DNA from: Stromatinia cepivora
Lineage: Eukaryota; Ascomycota; Leotiomycetes; Helotiales; Sclerotiniaceae
Direction: 5' to 3'
Assembly (NCBI GenBank): GCA_014898415.1
Contig: RCTD01000004.1
Coordinates: forward strand, 1,673,001 to 1,737,000
Length of the DNA stretch: 64,000 bases
Below, piece after piece: positions 36,567-49,810 of this stretch. The number at the start of each line of letters is the position of its first letter. The first letter of the stretch is position 1. Made by a program: the position numbers and the translations under genes. The notes beneath the pieces are model-generated. The model had not been told where the DNA came from and searched no databases. It worked only from the letters and a program-made list of their open reading frames with translations.

Positions 36567-36574
36567 TATATAAG
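36567..36574 (+). promoter_or_regulatory. TATA box of pectin lyase gene
   Basis: TATATAAG, 95 bases before the ATG at 36669. Position and sequence fit a strong inducible fungal promoter. Confidence 0.5.
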
Positions 36575-36668
36575 CATGCCATCCGACTGATGAAAAACGA
36601 AAATACAATCCATTGCAATCCATCCTCGGATTCTTGAGTCAAGTTTCGACATCACCACTTTCATTGCA

Positions 36669-37986
36669 ATGATGTATTCGCTCTTATTCTGGTTCGCAGC
36701 CGCCCTCTTGCCCTTGGCCCAAGGAGCAAACAACTCAGGATCTGCTTTAGGTGCTGCTCAAGGAGTAAGTCTACCCTTCGCTGCCAATTTCGCAAATACT
36801 AAATTTGATCGTCTAGGTTACTGGTGGAGGAAATGCCGCCTCCGTTACGCCTACTACAACCGCACAGTAATCTCAAACGTGCACTTAACACGGAAATATT
36901 TTACTAATTTACTCTTCAGATTAATCTCATACCTTACGGACTCATCACCACGAGTTATCCTTATTACCAAAACCTTCGATTTCCGCGGTAGTATGGGAAC
37001 CACAACAGCGACTGGATGCATACCCAGCAGCAATACATGTGGATCTAGTGGACAAAACGCCATTAACGCAAATGGCTGGTGTGGATCTAATCCAAAAACT
37101 ACGGTCAGCTACGACAATGCTGGTAACACACCAATCCTGGTCAAGAGCAACAAGAGTATTGTTGGTGTAGGCAGCGCCGGTGTTATCGTTGGTCGAGGAC
37201 TCAATCTGAAGAATGTTTCCAACGTCATCATCCAAAATGTTCATATTACCAACCTTAATCCTTCATTGGTTTGGGGTGGTGATGCTATTACATTGGTAAG
37301 CTTTACATCCTGGATCAATGATAAAGGTTCTCGCAAGCTAAATGTTATTCTAGGTGGGCACAGATTTGATCTGGATCGACCATTGTAAATTTTCACTCAT
37401 CGGCCGACAAATGCTCGTCACTGGATACGAAGCCGCTGGCAGAGTCACAATTTCCAACAATGAATTTGATGGAAAAACTTCTTGGTCCTCCTCTTGCAAC
37501 AATCAACATTATTGGACAATGCTCTTCGAAGGTGCCGCAGATTATATTACTCTTTCGAACAACTACGTTCACGACTGCTCTGGTCGTGCACCAAAAATTG
37601 GAGATAAAGGTATTGTTTCCATGCATGCCGTGAATAATTACTTTGCCAGCATCGACGGTCATGATTTCGATGTTGATGCAGGCGGTGCCGTCTTGATGGA
37701 GGGTAATTACTTCCAATCCGTCAAAATTCCTATTACAGCTGAATCTGCCACAGCCGGAGGATCCATCTTCAACGCTGTGGCTGGAACAGAGTCATCTTGT
37801 TCCGCTTCCCTTGGTCGTGCTTGCGTCACAAATGCAGCTGCAGGCTCAGGAGCAATTACTGCTTTTGGTAAAACCAACTTCTTTGCCTCATTCAAATCCA
37901 AGGGAAGTGGCAATTTTCCTGCTGCGATTGCTGCTTCCGCAGTCCCGGCTTATGTAATGGCCAATGCTGGAATTGGAAAGATTTAG
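36669..37986 (+). CDS. Secreted pectin lyase (polysaccharide lyase family 1)
   Basis: Cleaves methyl-esterified homogalacturonan by beta-elimination, outside the cell. Exons 36669-36764, 36817-36866 (50 bases), 36920-37295 and 37354-37986 give 384 residues. Signal peptide 1 to about 19 (LLFWFAAALLPLAQG). Family landmarks: VTGGGNA at the start of exon 2, KTFDFRGSMGTTTATGC, KSNKSIVGVGSAGVI, VIIQNVHITNLNP, VWGGDAITL, WIDH (181-184) with IGRQ, CNNQHYW, and SGRAPK with the catalytic Arg about 252. WIDHxxxSLIGRQ and CNxxHYW favour pectin lyase over calcium-dependent pectate lyase. It stands alone with gene-poor flanks of about 3 kb on each side. Confidence 0.94.
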
Positions 37987-40900
37987 AAGAGATTAGGAGA
38001 GAGGATTGATTTGTTGGTTTTGAGCGACGTGTTCAATAGTGTTCCAGGTAGTCCATTCGAAAAAAATAAAGAATTATCCAGTCTGTCCAGTTTGGATTAG
38101 ATATACTCAAAATGTGATAGTCTTTCTTGAAAAAAATATATCTTGTCTATAAAGTATTACATTTTGAATGTGAAACCGTAGCCCTAGTATAACTAAGCCG
38201 AATATTTATGCAATCCAGACCAGCGACTCAAAAATCTCAGACTAGCTGGACTATTGGACACTGGTTTTGATGGTTTAACATACCTTGTATATACTATCGC
38301 TAGAACTCCTTCCAGTAAATATTCGAAATTCTTTCTTGGGCATACATTAATTGTACACATTTGAAGTTCTTGACCAAATCTACATTTGTTGTTAGTACTT
38401 ATCACTCTTATTGAATACGATTCAATATCCTATCAACTAGCAAACAGATTAACCGATCAGAGACCCTATTAGATCCCCCGGCTTCTATAGAACTTAGCTC
38501 TTTCGCTATCAGAATAGTAATGAACCTACCTGTCTTTACCTGAATATGTTTAATAAGTCTGATGTATTTGTAAGATCTCCTTTTACGAAAATGAGAATCC
38601 AATTTGATAACATTCAATCACCGTTCTATCTCAGATCAAACTTAATATGTGGATGTAGGTTTTCATCTCTCATTCTTCTTCTCATTGACTGCTCTCTCCG
38701 AAAATAGTAAAGCTCTATGTCGATCTCATTTATCCTTGAGTCCTGTAGTGATACGTCCTGGCCTTATAAGGGCTGGCCAGAATGGAAGAGAGCTGAAGCT
38801 AGACCAACAGAACCAATAACAAATCCATACCTTAAGGACTGTGATATCGTTCCGCGAGTCTCGCGACTCTTTTGATAAGAAATAGCTATAGATACTCTAT
38901 GGTTTATCCATAATGAAGATGCATATATGAACGGAATGGAGGATTAGTATTTTATAGCTGAATGATTTGTATATAAATTAATCAATCACTTGGATTTGTA
39001 CTAAAGCCTATCATGTATAAAGCTCTACATATACCGCAAAATCTCACTCTCCTATAGCTACCCCTCTCCTTCCATTATTATATCTACTAGCGGTCTGATA
39101 CCAATACATATCCCGCGCATCCAGGCCTCAAAATCTTTTTCCAGATTCTACAAACATCCTTATCGTCATCACTTCCTGGCAATCTTCGCAGTCGAGGTTT
39201 TCTTTTCCCTCTCGGGAACCTTCCTATTAATTTCTTCATTAAGTGGATGTGACCCTTCATACAAAATCTTCGTCTCATTTTCATTTCCCTTCTATTTGGT
39301 GAAGTCATCTTCTTTTTTAAGCTTTCTAGGTATCTCTAGCTATCTCTTTATGGCGGGTACTACCATGTCTTTGGCGGAGATGTGTTTTTTCGTGAGGTTC
39401 TGTGGGTCTTTGGGCATGGTGGAGTGTTGGGGAAGTGAATAGTATGGTGTAGTGCAGCTATGCGGTGAGGAGAGGGTATGATGAAACATAACATAACATG
39501 ATGTGATGAAAAATGGGCTAGGATTTAGGGTGTGAATATGATGATGAAGTAATAGAGTAATATACATTACAAAGGCATCTACTTTCTTCTATCTTATACC
39601 ATTCATACCATCCATTCATTCACTCACCATCTAATATAACTAACAGACCCGCTCCCAACAAGACCAAAAGACCAAAAGGCCCCCAAACATGACCCCAAAG
39701 TCGAATGACCATGCGAAGAAAGCAAACCATGTACGTCTCTCTGAGGTCTAAATGAGGTAAGGTGCCGCGTACGTGTAGAATTTTATCCCTCACGCTCAGT
39801 ACCGCTTAAGTGTAGGGTTATTTCTACTTCACAAAATCTCCATGCTGATCTGTCTATACCTGCCTAGTTGAGACCATGGTAGGAGGTAGGAATTAGGTCT
39901 GGTGTATACATATAGCCTCAGCAATACAATCTGGCTACACTTATGATCACAGTAACTCCGAGACAAATCGAAGGGAAAGATACGGGGAAGTGACATGTAT
40001 CTATCTGCGGATAGGAAGCTATTGGATATAATGTCCACTGACGACGGTATTTTGATATTTCGGAATATTAGGCGCTAGAATGGTTATAAAAATACCTTTA
40101 TAGCTCTGTATTAATGATTAAACTTTCATCTGATGTATTTCAGATGAGGATAATGAGGATAATCTGATAAATAAATTTACACTCAAAATTAAATTTTAAC
40201 AATAAGAGAACACAGCTCATATATATCAGACAAGACTAACAGATGCATTAGGTATAACAAAAATATGACATTTTCATCCTATATATTCCATATGAGAATA
40301 CCTTTTTAAACCAGATAAATTCAGGGGACGAAATACATCTTCTCCGAAGGAAGTACCACATGGGATATAGCCACTAGGCCCTAAACCCACAAAGATGATT
40401 CTTTTTACTGCATCTATCTCAAATACCCCTATTCTCCATCTTATTTTCTAGCACCCACCTTACCTACCATAAAATCGCATTCCGTGGAAAACACCACTAG
40501 CATTGGAATACATCCCCTACCTACCTACTTACAATTCTCAACCCCTAGCACCATCCATATCTCCGTCTAGAATCTCTAAATCTCAAGATCTCTTCTATAT
40601 TCCTAGCTATTCGCATGATGCATATAATCATACTATCGATACTTATCCAAATCAATTTTGCTATATCGATGAATATTATCCATCTCATCATCTGTTTAAG
40701 CCTGAAACTATAAAAAAGAATTCTATAATTTATCAACATCAAAAGTAAATATTCTCTGATATCAACCACCTCTTTCCATATAAGGAGGATGCTATACAAA
40801 TATACGATGAGTTATCTAATATGAGTTAGAATTTCTCAGCCGAATTCACTATATATAATATCCACTTTCGCTTCTATTATAATTATAAATATAAGTATTT

Positions 40901-41788
40901 TAAAAATAGAATATATACAATATATTATAATATACTATAATATACTACAATATACTACAATATACTACAATATACTACAATATACTACAATATATTACAA
41001 TATACTATAATATACTATAATATACTATAATATACTATAATATACTATAATATACTATAATATACTATAATATACTATAATATACTATAATATACTATAA
41101 TATACTATAATATATTATCAAGAATACCTATTAATATATTATATACCATATACTATATTCAAACATTAACAAAATAATAAATAAAACCAAACAAGCGAAT
41201 TTAAAAGTAAAAGAAAGAAAGATTATTCGAATAAGACAGATAAGTTCTGAATACAGAGATGTATACATTTGATACCTAAATACCTATCTATTTTAAGATA
41301 TAATTGTATATCTTCATATACATAATATATAATATATAGTAGGAAAGAAGCGAGAAATGAGAAATATAAAAGTTGGGATGGAGGGTAGGAATGTAGAATG
41401 GATATTGATCATTGGTATAATAGATATTCAAAGATGTCTATCTGATAACTTGGGAGTACATTGCAGTATAGGTATGTAACTCAACTACAGACACCTATGC
41501 AACAATAAATCCCAAGCGAGAAGTGAAGGAGGTAGATTGCAGTAACACACACACATATAAGGCCAACTGTGAACGAGAAGCAAAATCATTACGCATTAAC
41601 ATCTATCATGGTATCATTAAAAATATATATACAAGTACAGTTTGTCAACTCTGAAGAAACATAACCAGCCAAATTGCGATAAGCTGTGTAGGTAGGTCCT
41701 TGCCTGATCCATTTCCATTCCATTCCCATTTCCATTTCCATTCCCCATCCCATTTCTTCCATTTCAATCATGAGTCCAAAAATAATAC
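37987..41788. other. Intergenic desert with minisatellite
   Basis: About 3.8 kb without a supportable gene. AT-rich, many short runs of pyrimidine (41690-41765 is CCATTTCCATT-type simple sequence). ORFs at 38190-39570 and 40500-40800 lack protein-like composition. Confidence 0.6.
40921..41118. repeat. 10-bp minisatellite (TATACTA[C/T]AA)n
   Basis: Nineteen copies in exact 10-base register. Order of variants: one TATATTATAA, one TATACTATAA, five TATACTACAA, one TATATTACAA, eleven TATACTATAA, then a degraded end. Confidence 0.95.
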
Positions 41789-42787
41789 CTAAAAATTGCC
41801 ATTTCCAGTTCGATACTGATGGGCCCCTCTATACCCATCAGCGGGCATCTCAGCTGCATTCGGCACCGCATACGGAGAGCCCGTTCGATAATCAACACCA
41901 TTAACCTGATGACCATGCGTAGCTGCAACGGGAGATACGGGACTATGTCCATATCCCGTTTGCGCACCATATCCTTCATGAGATCGTCCCATCATTGTCG
42001 TATCCGTTGCATATGAGTTTCTCACATCGTTAGGACTAGTATGGGCGGGTAATGCGTCGGGCTTTTCTGTAGCTATTCCTCCGGCCATGTATTCACCATC
42101 GCGGGCTGGTTGACGTTGCCAGAACTTACGGCGGGATCGACCAGCTGTGTAGCCATTGTTGGGGGAGGGACCGAATGCTTTTTCTTTCTTGTGGTGTTTG
42201 ATGAGGGCTAATTCGACGAAGAGTGAAATGAAGAAGAATACGCTGTTTTTAATGTTAGTTTCAGTTTCTCTGTTCTCTCTGCATATAGTATAACGAGAAA
42301 AAGGGAGATAAACTTACGCGGCGACGATTGCAACAGCAAAACAAGCCGTGTTCAATCTGCAACTGTCACGCAGACTAGGCAGACTTGTATTTCTTCCCGC
42401 ACCCACACCAGAAGTCCTATCATTCGTTTCGGCAATTCCATTACCCAAAGGTGTAACCACAAACCCCGTACATGATTTACCACCTCGAGTAGCCCAAGCT
42501 ACATATATAAATGCGCCTGTGAAGCAGAAATCGAGGATAATGGCGATGATGGAAAAGAATACGAAACCGGCGAGACAGCAAAGGAGAGCAAGTCCAACAG
42601 CTGTATAGATAAATCCAGCACCAGAAATACCTTCGACGGCTTTGATGTGATCGGAGATGGGTAGGTTATTGGTAGAGAGTTTGGCGAGGAAATAGGCAAA
42701 GATTCCGAGAATGATGGTTGCGCAGCAGAATTCTACGCCGCGGAGGAACCATTGAAGGGCTTTGAGTGCTACTCCACCACCTCTCAT
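41789..42787 (-). CDS. MARVEL-domain membrane protein
   Basis: Exons (minus): 42787-42318 and 42242-41789; 307 residues. Four hydrophobic segments: about 12-32 (FLRGVEFCCATIILGIFAYF), 54-75 (FIYTAVGLALLCCLAGFVFF), 76-97 (SIIAIILDFCFTGAFIYVAW) and about 146-168, the last crossed by the intron (ACFAVAIVAA|VFFFISLFVELAL). Between TM3 and TM4 lies the short loop with C-G-F and Asn/Thr. A basic juxtamembrane stretch HHKKEK and a 130-residue hydrophilic cytosolic tail (Gly, His, Tyr, Pro) follow. The pattern fits fungal MARVEL proteins, which sit in plasma-membrane or vesicle membranes; the exact role is unknown. Confidence 0.85.
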
Positions 42788-44559
42788 GATGAACTATTTC
42801 AATGTATATTTCTTTTTTGATATATGAGGGGTAAAATATTGATAGTGGATCGAATCAAGAAGAAGTTGAAGAAAATAAGGATATAAAATATGGGGTGAGG
42901 CGATGACTATATTAAGATATTAAGATCTGCATATAATGATGTCGTTAAACTTGGCAGGCAGATCACAAGATGTAAACGAACCACTCGTCAGTGGTATCAA
43001 ATACTATACAAGAAACCCTGGTTTTCGTTTAAGTTTTCTTTGTTTCCTCTGCCTTCATATGCGTTCGTTTCTTTGTTCCTGTTCACTTTGTGGCTGTTCT
43101 CGTTTTCGAGATACTCTAGACAGGATCTAGAGATATTTCTTTTATTCACAACGGCAGTGCCATATACCGCGGTAGAGGTCTCGGACGAAAGCAACAATTT
43201 ACGATCATCTTTTCTCGAAACAGAATATGAGAACATCAATATTCAGAAGTGATATTCGAAGTATTCCACATTAAGCCTTGGTACTCTTCTTTAATTCGTT
43301 ATTTTAGTTGTTAGAATATACTTGGAAACCATTCTAAAGCATTGGGAGGAGGTTTGGTCGAGACTTTCTGACGTCCTTGAAGAGCTGAGCCACAAATTGA
43401 AAACAGGTTATCATGCGATCACGTGAACTTGGCGGTCAGTGGATTTGTGGCTTGCTTGACTGAAGTAATCCCCGGAGCAGGATTTGGCGATGTTATAAAT
43501 AGATTACTTATACTTGGGTGGATTCAGTCAAAGCCATAGAAAGAGACCAGGGACGACTAAAATTTCCCGGCAAGGAAAAGATTTGACTTAGAGTTTACGT
43601 GAAGGGCATTATTGTCTGTCCGTCCATTGAGACACGTTATTCTGCTCAAGAAACAATCTAACTCGTTTGCCATTAATGCTTTATAATATTTTACAAGTAA
43701 CATACACACAAACGGTTCTGACGATTATGGACACGATTGCCCGCGCGCAAATCACAAAGCACAGTTTATTAGACCTTTCTCTTGTGTGAAGTACCAAGAG
43801 GTAAATTGGATATTCCCGTAAGTGTTGCTATAGAAAAGGAATTAAAAATTGTCCTCTTCTATGTTTCTTAAAGTGACTTCGGTGAAGGTTTGAGTGAATA
43901 CTACCTATGTGAATGTCTGACCTCCCCAGCATGAGTGAGCAAAGGGCAAAGGGTTCGAGACTCCTTTCTCCCTCCAAACACACACACATCCATGCCATCA
44001 ATACAAAAACCTCAATAAAAGAATAAAACCTACTCCCCGCCTGAATTTCAAGAAATCCAAAAAACCTCCTATCTCTCCAAACACACTTCAAATTTCAAGA
44101 CAATTACCATTACCATCTAGGAGGAAAGAAGATGCATTGATTGCTAAGTCAAACAACATGACACCCAAGGACACATCACATCACATCATATCCATCGCAT
44201 TTGGAAAACCTAGCAACAATGCAATGATTGCTGAACGAGGATATGCAATTGTATTGACTCTCATTCTCATACTCTGAGGGGGAGCTGGGAAATGACATGG
44301 AGAGAATATCAAGCATAACCATAGGAAAAGAGCAGAGGTATCGAATATCTTTGGGAGCTACAGATTTGGTATACACCGCGTAGATAAGAGAAATATAGAA
44401 ACTTGGGGGAATAAATACCTACCTACTTTATATCTAAATTCTACATCATATATATTTAAATACAATATGAGATAATAACACTAAAATCTAAATATCATGA
44501 AAATATATCTCTTATCCGACCCCACCTTCTCTTCGGATACTCTTCGACCCCTTTTGACC
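42788..44559. other. Intergenic
   Basis: Promoter region of the MARVEL gene and 3' flank of the EBP gene. No coding sequence supported; the longest ORFs (42936-43252) are not protein-like. Confidence 0.5.
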
Positions 44560-45402
<843 letters not shown>

Positions 45403-45616
45403 GATGGAGACGGGGTTTGAGAATTAATAGGATTGAATTCAACTCATCGAGTTGCGGAGACGTGAAGAATAGAAAAGGGTAGATTGCTGAAGGCAAAAAT
45501 CATAGATAAAGATGGTTGAAGCCAGATGACAGCTCATACTTTCCTTTCCACTGTTGGTCTATCAAAAATTCGAAGCTCGGCTGGAAATGAAGCTTTGACC
45601 ACTTCACGGCTTGACT

Positions 45617-45892
45617 TTAATCCGTGACTAAAGTCCAGCCGTGAACGTGACTATCCGAGGGGGGTTGTTCCCTTCTCCTGATGACGTCATAGAGAAGCCC
45701 CGCCACAAAGCAAACAGTTAGCTGAGAGCTGCTCCTGATGAAATGATCTTTCAGCTGATGGGAAACTGGGAAATTCCCATATTTGTACAAGGCCTTGATT
45801 GTTGATTTAATGGCCAGGCCCACGATTGCCCCACTAGCCACAATGTGGTCGAGATCAGAATTCTTGCTGACTATCGAAAGATTTTCACACAT
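45617..45892 (-). CDS. Small ORF, weakly protein-like
   Basis: 91-codon frame with a true ATG (45892) lying between EBP and Grg1. It has a moderately hydrophobic stretch (HIVASGAIVGLAIKSTIKAL). No family is recognised and no splice partner is needed. It may be chance. Confidence 0.2.
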   Translation of the reverse strand: MCENLSIVSKNSDLDHIVASGAIVGLAIKSTIKALYKYGNFPVSHQLKDHFIRSSSQLTVCFVAGLLYDVIRRREQPPSDSHVHGWTLVTD

Positions 45893-46101
45893 GCATCATA
45901 TGCAAATCACAAACGCAAACGCAAAATAGAAGACAAATTTGTTTGAAGTATCATAAAAGCATCGTTATTGTTATGAGGGTATTGAGACCACTAATACATG
46001 AGTTTCAGGCTCATCACCTCCCTAGAGAACCTCCCATCCATCCCAGACGCCAAAGTCATTATGATCGAATGCAGATTGTGAGATCCATCGAATTGAGGAA
46101 T

Positions 46102-46453
46102 CTAGTGCTTGGCAGCCTCTGCAATAAGGATTAGTATATGATCATGGAGTTGTAAAAGTGAGGAACATAGAACATACCCTTGTGGACATCAGCCTTGGTG
46201 TTGTGTCCAGACTCATCGACCTTGTCCTTCACGGCATCCATACCGGCGTTGGCACGGGTGGAAAGGCTGGCATCACTGTCCTTGGCAACTTGCTTGTTGG
46301 CCTCCTTGGAGGTGGTGGCAGTGGCACCTTGGACGGTCTCAGCGACGTAGTTGGCAGCGTTCTGTAGGATAAAATGTTAGAAGATGTAGGGGAGTTGAGG
46401 AGAAGAGATCATTGGATCATGAGCAGGAAGAGACTTGCCTTAACGGTCTCCAT
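46102..46453 (-). CDS. Grg1/ccg-1-type glucose-repressible small protein
   Basis: Exons (minus): 46453-46439 (15 bases: METVK), 46361-46178, 46118-46102; 71 residues. The product METVKNAANYVAETVQG... followed by SKEANKQVAKDSDAS, MDAVKDKVDESGHNTKADVHK matches Neurospora GRG-1 (clock-controlled gene 1). That gene is induced by glucose loss, the circadian clock and development, and encodes a hydrophilic, helical stress-type protein. Intron 1 is GC-AG (AAG|GCAAGT), forced by the protein. Intron 2 is GT-AG. Function is unknown in any fungus; mRNA of this family is usually very abundant. Confidence 0.92.
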
Positions 46454-46579
46454 TTTGAAAGTTTTGAAGTGTTGATTTGAAGGTTTGGTTGGGGTTGTTT
46501 GTATTGTTGTAGTGTAGTGTAGAATTGTGAGTTGTAATGTTGATGGAGAAGAAATCGAGAAGATGGGGACAAGTTGAGG

Positions 46580-46587
46580 TTTATATA
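46580..46587 (-). promoter_or_regulatory. TATA box of Grg1 homologue
   Basis: TATATAAA on the minus strand, 127 bases before the start codon at 46453, followed by a leader rich in CA and AAC. Confidence 0.55.
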
Positions 46588-47838
46588 TTCTATCCTCTTG
46601 CCATCAAGATGAAGCTAAGACCGCATTCACTCTTACCCTGATGGCTTTTAGTACGTCATACTTGGGAATTGCTGCCAAGTTATCATGAAGAAGCACTCAA
46701 AGGGAAGGTGAATTTATTAGTGTTCACTCTAACAGGAGAAAGAGCTCATGCTTCTTTTTGCTACATGCTACAATAGCTACAACAATTGAGCTTCTATTGT
46801 TTACAATGACGTAGATCGTCGGGAGCTTGGGTGTTCTTAGCCAATGATAATTCGTTAATAATGGCTTCCTTGCGTAGCTTGGCATGAACTAAAAAAAGGG
46901 TGTGGTTAAGCAATTCATGGGGCTAGGCCATAAGCGATACAAGTAGTGATTTGATGGAGCATAATTGGTAAGAGAAATGTACTAAGTGTTGACGCTTTGT
47001 GGCTTGACCAACTTTTACATCAAGATTAGTCAAATGCGGGTTCTCCCTTTCCGATGTTATCCACATGCAAAAAATGGAAGATCCCCCGCTATTTTGGTGA
47101 GCGCAGGAACCAGTAGTTCCCGATTTGAATTGAGTTTAATAACTGATTTGCCATATGAAAGTCAAAATAGTTGGTTATTGGGACAAAGTAGGAGTACCTG
47201 GAACGCTCTATTCTGAATGCCAAAAGAAATAACCCACTTATTAGTGTACCTCGTGAGTCGTGTTTACGAAAATCAATGAACGGCACGATAGAAATTCCAT
47301 GCTGATACTAAAGAATTCCATGCTGCCCCTTCCATGATCCATTGTCAAGAATGCCCGATCCTCTATGCTTTATGCTCGATCTCGATCTCAATCTCGATCT
47401 CGATCAGACACCTCCTGAGTCCTAAACCCAAAGTATTCTATGATTCTCGAATCTCCACATGCACACGTACAGTAATTGCCTCGAGCCTAGCTGTGAGATT
47501 TCTATGCGTTACCAGCTATGTCACCGTATGTGCTATGTTTTTGGTTGCACTTTGCACTATCGAAAGTCTGCTGATAGAAAAGCCCTGGAATCCAAAATCT
47601 GGGCTTCAAGATGAGAGATTTTACTCGCAACCGCATTCGCATTGCAACGGTTTCGGTGATATGATCAAAAATGAGTGCAACTTCTCGGAGCTTGGAAAGA
47701 GGACAGTTCTGTTTTCTTGTCTCCATGAGTTGACACTTTTCTGGGTTATGTGTTGCATATCTCTACCTTGAATGCTTACCTACCGTGAAGATGTTTTTCC
47801 TATGCTGTTATTCCCTACGCCGCCAATATTCGTATCAT
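46588..47838. other. Grg1 promoter and downstream intergenic
   Basis: Upstream regulatory region of Grg1, then the 3' flank of the Aim32-like gene. A short (GATCTC)n run lies at 47375-47405. No gene supported; the 47334-47771 frame runs through that repeat. Confidence 0.5.
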
Positions 47839-48953
47839 TTATACCCTCAGAATTTCACCACCTTGTCTAATTCCACCGCGGAACATTTCTTCAATGATCT
47901 TTCCTTCCAATAATGTCTCTTGCACGATACCCTCTACGTGTTTCGGTTCGACCCTCCCATACCAAATTCCACACCCCGCCAATGGATGAGCTTCACCATC
48001 TTGCATCTTAGTTTCAGGTGGAATGTATAATATGACATTTCCAGCAAATTTATGCCCCCCAATATGACTTATTAACCCAATCCTTGCAGTATTCCCATTC
48101 GTTTTATTCAGTCCTTCCAAGAGCTCTGTAGAGCTATCGACGCTAACGTCCACTGCACCTTTCACGACCTGCACTTCTTTCGTCGGCAGAACTCTCTCAA
48201 ATTCAGCTTGCAAGATTGGGGCTAGGATTCCACATCTCATGTCTCGTCCTCCGTGTCCGCAAATCAATACCAATATATCCTTCACATCTTTTACAGCGGG
48301 CAGAAAATTTGCCTGTTCCTTACTCCGCCGCAAACGATCTTTATGTATGGGAGATATGCTGTCATGTGCAGGATCCAGTTTCGTTGGAAGTAGATATCCT
48401 TTCACCAGAGCTTGCACAGAATCGAAAGAGACCCGTGGGAGGAAAGGAATATATTTGAAGGATGGTACTATGTACGCAGATGTCGTTATAATTTCGGGTC
48501 GATGTGAGGCAGTGGTAGAAGGAAAGGATGCATTCGTAATCAAGACATTGTTGTAAGGCTATAACACTGTTAGTACCAATTCAATTGAGCGTACGAGATT
48601 GTTGTTAATACATCACTATACATTCCACCGCGACCCATCAACTCCTTGATGTCTGCAGCGAGGTTGTCCCCTGAATTGTCTTCCTCAATACGAGAAGGCC
48701 AATCTGACTTCCCCGTACATATTAGAACCTGTTCGGCATATGCAGCCATGGTACCATTGAGTGGCTTTGAATGATCTATCTCGAAGCCTTCTGGCATCTC
48801 GGGGTTCTCAGCGCAGGAACATGTTGGAGAGGGGCATTTTGGAATAGTAGGAAATGGCGGAGGTTTGTGAATCTGAGAAATATAACGAGTACTCAAAGAA
48901 GCACAACGAAAGGAAGTAGGCCTAATTGACCTACAATATGAATGCAACAACAT
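47839..48953 (-). CDS. AIM32: Aim32/Apd1-type sucrase/ferredoxin-like protein
   Basis: Exons (minus): 48953-48612 and 48558-47839; 353 residues. Starts MLLHSYCRSIRPTSFRCASL, a basic presequence for mitochondria; the frame upstream has only a TTG, so the ATG at 48953 is used. The thioredoxin-like ferredoxin domain has ITNASFPST, ILVLICGHGGRDMRCG and ISHIGGHKFAGNVILY, the Cys/His motifs that bind a [2Fe-2S] cluster in yeast Apd1 and Aim32. Cysteines of PKCPSPTCSC (about 44-53) precede the domain. In yeast Aim32 supports redox quality control in the matrix and intermembrane space. Divergent from TDP1. Confidence 0.9.
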
Positions 48954-49810
48954 AGGTAGAGAGAGAAGTGTAGCAAAGAAACAACAATAATGTAATGCTA
49001 TCAATGAAATTCTTGTTGCATCCAAGTCTTATCTAACCTCGCTGTCATTCTTATCTCCGCAGACTAAGGTTGCTTTAGCCATGGATGTTGAATCTCGGGA
49101 CCGACATGAGCCTGCAAGAAAGTCATTCTGCGGAGGATTTGGAAATTGTACTCCGTATACAGTTGAGATTGTTATTATTACATGGGATGGAGTATGCTTT
49201 TTCCTTTTTTTCTAGGTATTGAATCTCTGAAGTCTATTATATATTTGAAGTCCATTGAATACTTGAATGAAGGGTACTTGGGAGTCCATTATCTCTCTGA
49301 ATAGGGCTGAATGTCTTAATAGAAGTTGATTATGTCATTTAATACTTTCATACACCTACCTAGGCAGGTATGAACTTTATTATACGGAAGTATTGATGCC
49401 TAGCAAGGATTTAACTCCGGAGTGCGGAACTTTATATTTCATACCTCAATCCTCTGTTGAAAACAACAAAGGACAAGTCTATTTCCTTCATATACAAATC
49501 TTTTAAGGAACTCTTGTCATTTTCCTACAAGACTGAGATAGTACAATTGAAATGATAAGTGAAACCTTTTATCTTTTATGCCTCATTGCTTGATCCATTC
49601 ACTGTTTCCTTACCTTTCTGTTTGTTGCCATAAGCGACCAGCGACCAGGAAGCTTTCTGATATTGACAAATCTCGCCTCTTTTATTTCTGATTTCTAATA
49701 GATATACTTTTATTTCTGATGCGTAACCTGCTCTGGCACAAGAACATTTCATTTCACAATAAAACTATCAGAAATACTCGTTTCACTTGGTTTCTATAAA
49801 TGCTACAGCC
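48954..49810. other. Divergent promoter region (AIM32 / TDP1)
   Basis: About 860 bases, AT-rich, with repeated TACTTG/GAAGT motifs near 49230-49400. No coding sequence. Confidence 0.5.

Larger units (their letters stand above)
33705..36668. other. Gene-poor region, possible decayed sequence
   Basis: About 3 kb with no supported gene. Minus-strand text near 34760-34935 reads protein-like between several stops (see findings). Contains an inverted repeat at 36353-36410 and the pectin lyase promoter. Confidence 0.5.

Noticed and set aside
38000..41788. Hidden tRNA or 5S rRNA gene in the desert
   Set aside because: No box A/box B pair or T-arm sequence with matching stems was recognised by eye; a covariance-model scan (tRNAscan-SE, Infernal) would decide.
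42936..43252. Overlapping small frames upstream of the MARVEL gene
   Set aside because: Both strands are open over the same stretch and neither looks like a protein; more likely promoter DNA.
47334..47771. 145-codon plus-strand frame
   Set aside because: Passes through the (GATCTC)n run giving Ser-Ile repeats and shows no family pattern.
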